From: Clostridia bacterium | Lineage (GTDB): Bacteria > Bacillota > Clostridia > Christensenellales > Borkfalkiaceae | Direction of reading: 5' to 3' | DNA: 64,000 nucleotides | NCBI GenBank assembly: GCA_017471785.1 | Contig: JAFURP010000021.1 | Span: 1-64,000, forward strand | Shown: positions 58,337 to 64,000 of the stretch, one piece after another | How positions within the stretch are numbered: position 1 is the stretch's first letter | Layout of the letters: the number at the start of each line of letters is the position of its first letter | Notes under the pieces: model-generated | The model's database searches: none | What the model saw: the letters and a program-made list of their open reading frames with translations, nothing else | Told to the model about the DNA's origin: nothing | Translations under genes and position numbers: made by a program

Positions 58337-59910
58337 TGATCGCGCTCCTGTATCTTCGTATTTTCATGCACCAAATAAATGGGATTAGAAAAAGCAATCA
58401 ATACGTTCTCGTCGCTATAAATTTCCACCCTTGCAAAATTATACTCGTTTTCACAGGATAACGTCCACGAGCCTGCAACCCGTCCGTTTTCAATCGGAAT
58501 ACGCTCTATTTCTTTTCCGTTCGTAATACAAACGGCGTAGCCACCGCATTGAATATCCGACGCGCTAAACGCAACACATGCGCGCTCCCCTTTGATTACG
58601 CTCCCTTGTTCTTTACCGTCAGCCGAAAAAACAAGGTTCTTTATCACGACGGGATTACCAGCCCAAAGCGAACCACGCTTCAACGCTTTCACGAAATGTT
58701 CTTCCGTCGGTTCTTCGTCGTCGTATAAGCCTGCAAAGGAACAAAAATTATTCCCTTCCGTCCAGCAATCTTCTCTTGCATGATGATTATCGCTATCGCC
58801 ATTCCCCGTAATAAAAATTCCTTTTTCGGACAATCTGTCCCAAAGCCTTAAATAATCCTTTGCCTCAAAGGTATCACGCCCTATAGGAAATCCGACTTCA
58901 ATGACGCTTGCGCCATATACGCGCGTTTCTAATAATTCCGATACGACCATTTCAAACGCTTCGGCTTTATTTTCCAAATGCCTATGCCTAGTAAAAGGAT
59001 GATTCCACGAAAAAATACCGCCGTGTTTTTTTACGTGCTCGATTGCATATTCGTTACTTACCTTATAGCCCAAGCTTTCGTAATTGATTACGGGTACTTT
59101 TGTGGAAAATACGTTCTTATGATTGCCTGCATGGGTAATTTCAAAGCCAACGAATGCTTGCACTCCCCACTTTTGACTAAGACGCTTAGCAAGCTTGATT
59201 TGTTCTTGACGAACTTCTTCAAAATTCAATTCCCGTCGAAAAGCAAACGAATGAAACAGAATTTCACCGCCGTTTTCGGCTATTAAGCGTATATTGCAAA
59301 GCGCGTTATCTAATCCGCCGATTTCTTCGCTTGCGTCCAAGCTCAAAGCAAATACGTAAACCCCGTTTTCCTTTTTAGGGAACGGCATATATTGCACAAG
59401 CTCGTCTGCGCTCTTTTGGGGCATATCGCCAAGCACGTAGCAAAGTCGCGCTTGGGTATACGTAGGCGGTTGCGCCGATAAAATAAATTCAACGCGTACC
59501 TGCCCGCTTTCTTTAACGTCTATATCCGCGCCCAGCTCTACCGTCAGCTTGGAAAACAACGGGTCGGCGTGCGCTTTATCCTTTGAATAAAAAAGTAAGC
59601 TTTCTTTTTCGTTTTCCTGCGCTTTTATGGAAAGTGCAAGAGCGTTTCCCGTTTCTTCGAAGGCATAACTACCGCCGTTTTCTTCTTCCTTAAAGCCTGC
59701 TTTTGCACCACTTGGAAGCGTAATAAACAACTCCTTTTCGGAAAAACGAAATTCGGGAACGTCCCGTTTCTTTTTACCCATACGAACGTCGTGCTCCGTC
59801 GTCCACATATGCATAATACCCAAATTTTTGCAAAGCGACATCGTCGACCCGAGCGAAGCCGTCGGTTCGTGTGAGCAATGCAAATGCATATGTATCGGAT
59901 AATATTTCAT
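58333..59910 (-). CDS. PHP-domain metallohydrolase (CehA/McbA-like)
   Basis: 525 aa. N-terminal metal motif HMHLHCSHEPTASLGS and TEHDVRM, later FVGFEITHAGNHKN, FSWNHPFTRHRH and TGNGDSDNHHARED give the His/Asp metal ligands of PHP enzymes. A beta-rich insert (~50-225) and a C-terminal Ig-like part (~430-525) flank the core. PHP proteins act on phosphoesters. Uncharacterised in uronate operons. Confidence 0.75.
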   Translation of the reverse strand: MKYYPIHMHLHCSHEPTASLGSTMSLCKNLGIMHMWTTEHDVRMGKKKRDVPEFRFSEKELFITLPSGAKAGFKEEENGGSYAFEETGNALALSIKAQENEKESLLFYSKDKAHADPLFSKLTVELGADIDVKESGQVRVEFILSAQPPTYTQARLCYVLGDMPQKSADELVQYMPFPKKENGVYVFALSLDASEEIGGLDNALCNIRLIAENGGEILFHSFAFRRELNFEEVRQEQIKLAKRLSQKWGVQAFVGFEITHAGNHKNVFSTKVPVINYESLGYKVSNEYAIEHVKKHGGIFSWNHPFTRHRHLENKAEAFEMVVSELLETRVYGASVIEVGFPIGRDTFEAKDYLRLWDRLSEKGIFITGNGDSDNHHAREDCWTEGNNFCSFAGLYDDEEPTEEHFVKALKRGSLWAGNPVVIKNLVFSADGKEQGSVIKGERACVAFSASDIQCGGYAVCITNGKEIERIPIENGRVAGSWTLSCENEYNFARVEIYSDENVLIAFSNPIYLVHENTKIQERDQ

Positions 59911-59941
59911 CAGCTTTCTTCCTTGTTTTTTCTTTACTTTC

Positions 59942-60838
59942 TTATTTCCACAAAGTAATTCTTAAATCGTCCATATCGACGACAATCGTTTGCGACTCGT
60001 GGAAATTTTTATCTTTTACCGTATCCCACAAAAACCTGTTATACGGATATTGCTCCGATTGACACCAAGGGTCATTGTAAAAACGGTCCGCTTTTTGTGG
60101 CCAAAAACAAATTTTTGGCGCAATTTTACGATATAACTCTACGATTAAAGGATAATCGCTTGCTCTTGCCACCGCTAAGCCGTGGTGCGGTACTTGCATA
60201 ACGTCGCTTTTTAACATTTCGTCCGTACAATAAATAGGCGAATCGGGTTCAAGCAATTTTACAAGTCTGTCCCCTTGCGCATCGCCTAGCACTAAAAAGC
60301 TCGTACCGCAAGAAAACGTAAATTTCAAAATCGCGCTCGTATGATTTCGGCTTGTAGGCGGGTCGGGATATTTTTCAAACGCCGTCGTGAAAACGTTCAC
60401 TTTCACGTTATCAAAGGTAAACTCGTCGCCCGTTTTTAATACGCTTACTTTCGTGTTTGATAATTTTTCAACCGCATTAAACCACATTTCTTCGGCAAGC
60501 GCGTCACCGCGACCGCTCGTTTTATCAAAACCGCTATAATCTACGTCTTTGGGAATATTGTAAGCTATCGTTTGAATTTCCACGTCGTTTTTATATTCTT
60601 CCATAAACCTTGCGGAAAGCTTAATATGGTCCCTATGTCCGTGTGTGAAAAACCAACCGGCAATTATCGGTTTTTCCCCTTGCGCTTTTTCGCAGAGATA
60701 GCGAAACACGCGCTCCCCGTCCACGTCAAAATGCTCGCCACCGTCAATCAAAACGAAACGACCGTCGGTAAGCTGAATAACGTAAGCCATACCGCCTTTC
60801 ATTTCCATTTGTGCCACAGACGTTTTTATATTTTCCAT
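59942..60838 (-). CDS. MBL-fold metallohydrolase
   Basis: 298 aa. Marks: VLIDGGEHFD, metal motif FFTHGHRDHIKLSARF, LVLGDAQGDRL and PHHGLAVARASDYPLI. It resembles the ComEC/Rec2-type MBL group, of unknown substrate. First gene of the operon, next to the divergent AraC regulator. RBS AAGGAG. Confidence 0.85.
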   Translation of the reverse strand: MENIKTSVAQMEMKGGMAYVIQLTDGRFVLIDGGEHFDVDGERVFRYLCEKAQGEKPIIAGWFFTHGHRDHIKLSARFMEEYKNDVEIQTIAYNIPKDVDYSGFDKTSGRGDALAEEMWFNAVEKLSNTKVSVLKTGDEFTFDNVKVNVFTTAFEKYPDPPTSRNHTSAILKFTFSCGTSFLVLGDAQGDRLVKLLEPDSPIYCTDEMLKSDVMQVPHHGLAVARASDYPLIVELYRKIAPKICFWPQKADRFYNDPWCQSEQYPYNRFLWDTVKDKNFHESQTIVVDMDDLRITLWK

Positions 60839-60921
60839 TCTCCAACTCCTTCCATTTCTTACATCTTTTATTTGTGAGTATAGAATTTATAATTTATATA
60901 TTATTTAGTGAACTAATTTTA
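60839..60921. promoter_or_regulatory. Operator/promoter region of the uronate operon
   Basis: AT-rich. On the minus strand a -10-like TATACT has no good -35, which fits activation by the AraC protein. The dyad TTAGT-GA-ACTAA near 60905-60916 is a candidate site. Confidence 0.4.
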
Positions 60922-60950
60922 TTGACATATTTATATCAAAACGTTATAAT
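60922..60950 (+). promoter_or_regulatory. Consensus promoter of the araC-type gene, predicting a leaderless mRNA
   Basis: -35 TTGACA (60922-60927), 17-bp spacer, -10 TATAAT (60945-60950), a perfect match. The ATG at 60957 lies 7 bp after the -10, exactly where transcription would start, so no RBS can be present. Confidence 0.85.
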
Positions 60951-60956
60951 ATAAAT

Positions 60957-61802
60957 ATGACAAACAAAGATTTTCACTATACTTCTCCAAATTTAATTTC
61001 TTATTCGCACAAATTCTTGCCGGCGTCAAAAAAGCAACATCTTTCCTACGTGTCGGAATCTCACCGCTTAGTAGAAATTATGCTCGTCGTGCAAGGCAAG
61101 ATGCACTATACCATCGACGGCGCGCAATACGTTGCCAACGAAGGCGATATCGCCGTAATCAACGCAGGTGAATTTCACTCTTCGCGTGCAAGTCACGTTA
61201 CGCTTTGTGAAAGACTGATTTTACACTTTTCCACAAACTCTATCCCCGTTTTCAAATCCGTCGCACCGATGAACGCATTTCAAAAAGCGAGCTTGTATCA
61301 ACATATCATTCCAAAAGAAGTCGTTCAAAAAACGAAAATGCTTTCCCTTTTCAAAAAAATCGAAGTACTTTGCAAAAGCGACGATTTATATAAGGACTTA
61401 AAACTTTTTTCCTTGTTAATTTCTTGTATTGCGGAACTCAATTTCGCCGTCGACCTTTTAACGACTAAAAACCACTACATTCCAGCGCCGATAGAAACAA
61501 ACGACCTATTCAAATCGACAATCGATTATATCAACGAAAATATTCAAAAACCGCTCCCCATCTCTACGGTAGCGCAATATATAGGCGTAAGCGAGTCTTA
61601 TTTGCATCGCTTATTCAAACAAAATATGGGAATTTCTATGTTAAACTATATCCAAAACCAAAAAATGCAACTTGCGCTTTCCCTGCTTAGAAAAGGACAT
61701 TCCGCACAAAGCGTTTCGGAAATGCTCGGCTACGAATATTACGCCACCTTTTCCAATACCTTCAAAAAAATCTTCAGTGCGCCCCCTAACGAATTCAAAT
61801 AA
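60957..61802 (+). CDS. AraC family transcriptional regulator
   Basis: 281 aa. N-terminal cupin sensor (EIMLVVQGKMHYTIDGAQYVANEGDIAVINAGEFHS) and C-terminal double HTH (LPISTVAQYIGVSESYLHRLFKQNMGISMLNYIQ, then SAQSVSEMLGYEYYATFSNTFKKIFSAPPNEFK). It probably activates the divergent uronate operon upon binding a uronic acid derivative. The frame has no upstream start, in line with a leaderless message. Confidence 0.93.
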   Translation: MTNKDFHYTSPNLISYSHKFLPASKKQHLSYVSESHRLVEIMLVVQGKMHYTIDGAQYVANEGDIAVINAGEFHSSRASHVTLCERLILHFSTNSIPVFKSVAPMNAFQKASLYQHIIPKEVVQKTKMLSLFKKIEVLCKSDDLYKDLKLFSLLISCIAELNFAVDLLTTKNHYIPAPIETNDLFKSTIDYINENIQKPLPISTVAQYIGVSESYLHRLFKQNMGISMLNYIQNQKMQLALSLLRKGHSAQSVSEMLGYEYYATFSNTFKKIFSAPPNEFK

Positions 61803-61818
61803 TTCTTTTATAACTCAC

Positions 61819-61853
61819 CCCGTCGTCGCTTTATATTCGCGACGACGGGTTTT
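61819..61853. terminator. Terminator between the araC-type gene and the surface protein
   Basis: CCCGTCGTCGC and GCGACGACGGG pair around TTTATATTC, followed by TTTT, between convergent genes. Confidence 0.9.
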
Positions 61854-61867
61854 ATTGTTATGTAAGT

Positions 61868-64000
61868 TTAAGCGACGTTAATCGTGAACGTCGTAGGCGC
61901 GTAGCCGTCCTTGTTCACCGTAAACGTAAGCGCACCTGCCTCAGCCGTCGGGTTAAACGTATCTAAATCGGTAACCGCCGCGCCGTTAAAGGTAACGTTC
62001 GAAAGCTCGGAAACGGCTATACCGTAGTTTGCCCACGAGAACGCATCGCCCACCGCCAAATCAGCAAAGCCAAGCTTGATTTCCGTAATGTAGAAGGTTG
62101 CCGTTGCAGAGTATTCTTTGTAATCAGTACCGATATAAATACGAGCCTTAAATACGCCTTTATTCGTAATATCATCCGTTGCATCTGCTAAATTCGTCGA
62201 ATACGTTACAACGTCATTCTTATTTACTAATTTATCCTTGCTACTGGTGCTTTGAATATACCAATCAATCTCGTCCGTTGAATTGCTTTCATCCACCATC
62301 AAATAGGTTATATCTAAGGTAAGGTATTTCGCACTCGTAGTTTTATTAAAATAACTAGGAAGGTTAATTCCTACACCGTTGACACTCGTTTTTGGCTCAT
62401 TACCGCCCGTATGATCGATTGAAAAAGCAACTACGTTTTTATAATTATACGTTTCAACCGTTGCAACTTGATATTGCGCCAAATTGAAATTACTTTCTTT
62501 AATTTCCAGCGTGCCATACGTCGGCTTAACGTCCATTGTATGCGTCGAAGATACGCCGTCTTTCGTTGCCGTAAACGCAAGCGTACCTGCCTGCGCCGTG
62601 GGATTAAACGTATCTAAATCAGCAACCGCTGTGCCGTTAAAGGTAACGTTGGAAAGCTCGTCCGTCGCTATACCGTAATTTGCCCACGAGAACGCATCGC
62701 CCACTCCCAAATCAGCAATATCGAGTTTAATTTCGGTAATGTAGAACGTCGCACTTGCGTTATTAGTCTTATGATTTTCTTGGATATAAACCCGAGCCTT
62801 AAATTCACCATCTCCCGTGACATATTCCGCCTTAGCATCTGCTAAATTCGTCGAATACGCTCCCGTATCGTTCGGATTTTTTATTAGTAAGCCACCTTTA
62901 GCTTCAGTAGGTTCTTGAATTCTCCAGTTCGTTGTTTGGTCGGAACTCTCCGCCACCATAAGATAGTCTATACTTAACGTAAAATATTGCGCGTTATAAG
63001 AGTCTGTTGTGCTGTCCATATTGACAAAATAAGGGAGCTTAATACCCACACCGTTTACGTTTGTGCTTGGCGAATTAATCGAAATCGCAACTACTTCTTG
63101 GGAATTATACGTTTCGACCGTTGCGCCTTGATATTGATTCAAAACCAAATTGCTCTCCGCGATAGGAATAATATTGCTAGGCGCGTTTGTAACCGTTACG
63201 GCAACCGTTTTTTCAAAGCCAAGCGTTTCGTTAGATACGGTAATATTCGCCGTACCAACCGTGTTCACCGTAAGAGTACCGCTACTTTTATTGACGGTTA
63301 CACATTCGTCATCGCTTGTATAGGAAAACGCATATTTTTCCGTTAAGTGCGCCTTTACCGTATCACTAACACCGTCGTTAAACGCAAGCGACGCTCTCAC
63401 GTTGCTCTTCGTTCCTACCGTCAGGTTTCTTGTTTCCGCAACGTCAATGCCTGTAATCAGGTATTTTTCTAATGCGGAATAATAGTCGGTATTATAAGTA
63501 ATATCCTGCGACAACGCAGCATTGGCAACCTGCACTACCGAACGAGCAGTCGTAGCGTACGTAGATACAAGGGGCGAATAGATAGGCTCGGACAGGTTAT
63601 CCGCCGTAACGTAGCTTCTTACGCTAATTTCTCTGCTATAATCTTCTTCGGACATTTGCGTAAGCACCGTATTGAAGATATAATAATCAGGATAACTCGC
63701 TAAGGAGTATTTCATATCTTGTACGTCTTCCGCTAAAATCGTCGCTTCCCCGATTTCTGCCGTTTCCGCCGTCAATTCCGCCGTCAGCATATCCGTCGGC
63801 AATAAAATGGTATGAATTACAGGATTTACTAACGTATCTTCCGTACCTGCGTCCAGCCAGCTCTTAGGGAGCATTGTTTTGAACCGCATACCAAAGCCGA
63901 CCGTTTCCTCACCGTTCGTTTCTTCTAAACGCAAGGACGCACCTTCTATTAGCGAAATGGTAGGCTCCGTGTCCGCCGACGCTACGCTAAAATGCATTGC
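61868..64000 (-). CDS. Large repeat-containing surface protein (C-terminal part)
   Basis: The frame is open at the window edge; over 710 residues are visible. A bacterial Ig-like (Big_2) unit lies at about residues 190-270 (CVTVNKSSGTLTVNTVGTANITVS). Then come two repeats of ~200 aa, each with an ESN-x3-NQYQ/LAQYQ start, ATVETYN, NGVGI, YSTNLADA, ATFYITEIKL, VGDAFSWANYGIA and LSNVTFNG. No LPXTG or membrane anchor ends the protein. A secreted or cell-surface carbohydrate-binding protein is likely; the signal peptide would be outside the window. Confidence 0.7.
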   Translation of the reverse strand, partial: AMHFSVASADTEPTISLIEGASLRLEETNGEETVGFGMRFKTMLPKSWLDAGTEDTLVNPVIHTILLPTDMLTAELTAETAEIGEATILAEDVQDMKYSLASYPDYYIFNTVLTQMSEEDYSREISVRSYVTADNLSEPIYSPLVSTYATTARSVVQVANAALSQDITYNTDYYSALEKYLITGIDVAETRNLTVGTKSNVRASLAFNDGVSDTVKAHLTEKYAFSYTSDDECVTVNKSSGTLTVNTVGTANITVSNETLGFEKTVAVTVTNAPSNIIPIAESNLVLNQYQGATVETYNSQEVVAISINSPSTNVNGVGIKLPYFVNMDSTTDSYNAQYFTLSIDYLMVAESSDQTTNWRIQEPTEAKGGLLIKNPNDTGAYSTNLADAKAEYVTGDGEFKARVYIQENHKTNNASATFYITEIKLDIADLGVGDAFSWANYGIATDELSNVTFNGTAVADLDTFNPTAQAGTLAFTATKDGVSSTHTMDVKPTYGTLEIKESNFNLAQYQVATVETYNYKNVVAFSIDHTGGNEPKTSVNGVGINLPSYFNKTTSAKYLTLDITYLMVDESNSTDEIDWYIQSTSSKDKLVNKNDVVTYSTNLADATDDITNKGVFKARIYIGTDYKEYSATATFYITEIKLGFADLAVGDAFSWANYGIAVSELSNVTFNGAAVTDLDTFNPTAEAGALTFTVNKDGYAPTTFTINVA

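Noticed and set aside
1-64000. CRISPR arrays, rRNA genes and insertion sequences
   Set aside because: No regularly spaced repeats with spacers, no rRNA sequence and no transposase or IS ends were seen.

Overview
The window is chromosomal DNA of a low-to-moderate GC Bacillota, most likely an endospore-forming (or formerly endospore-forming) member of the Clostridia. Evidence: a clostridial gene order (nusB-folD-ispA-dxs-tlyA-nadK-argR-recN-spoIVB), sporulation genes spoIVB and ytfJ, two D,D-carboxypeptidases, scpAB, a Gram-positive LexA, and promoters of the TTGNNN-17-TATAAT type, often with an extended TGN. No close relative can be named from the sequence alone; a gut or sediment clostridium of the Christensenellales type is a guess.

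Layout. (1) 1-19.9 kb, core genome: folate C1 (folD), isoprenoid precursors (ispA, dxs), tlyA, nadK, argR, recN, spoIVB, dacF-like, lysA, a site-2 protease, scpA-scpB-DUF2953-ytfJ-dacF-like, rluB, lexA, a small Cys-rich protein, hflX and a single-Xer-type tyrosine recombinase. (2) 20.1-30.4 kb, a mobile element bounded by a 38-bp near-perfect direct repeat. It carries a Zot/pI-like ATPase, a ribbon-helix-helix protein, an HUH rolling-circle Rep, a C5-methylase-like protein, a RelE/RelB-type toxin-antitoxin pair, an XRE repressor with palindromic operators, two paralogous small proteins that look like single-stranded DNA-binding proteins, and a block of secreted or membrane proteins. This fits an inovirus-like (filamentous phage) provirus of a Gram-positive host with no integrase of its own. 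Its right junction keeps an intact 11-6-11 Xer/dif-like site, and the recombinase gene lies about 0.2 kb beyond the left junction. (3) 30.5-40.8 kb: a glycogen operon (glgB-glgC-glgD-glgA-glgP and a GH13 neopullulanase-like gene), all on the minus strand. (4) 41-44.9 kb: coaE, polA, tRNA-Leu(CAA), a small membrane protein. (5) 45-51.6 kb: a glycerol-phosphate redox cluster (GlpA-like, GlpB-like, DUF1667, HAD phosphatase, MgtC, sn-glycerol-1-phosphate dehydrogenase) with a divergent DeoR regulator. (6) 51.7-61.8 kb: a uronate catabolic operon (GH88, KduD-like, an unassigned 557-aa protein, a KduI fusion, a double phosphatase, a PHP hydrolase, an MBL hydrolase) with a divergent AraC regulator. 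(7) 61.9-64 kb: the end of a large repeat-containing surface protein running off the window.

The best candidate for something undescribed is the mobile element and its relation to the Xer/dif locus: integration separates the recombinase gene from its likely target site. Inside the element, a repressor and an SSB-like paralogue share the same unusual C-terminal tail, and a structured region upstream of rep includes a probable antisense RNA. Secondary points are a KduI fusion with an apparent internal ribosome binding site, overlapping face-to-face promoters at the glpA/deoR divergence, and promoters that predict leaderless mRNAs.
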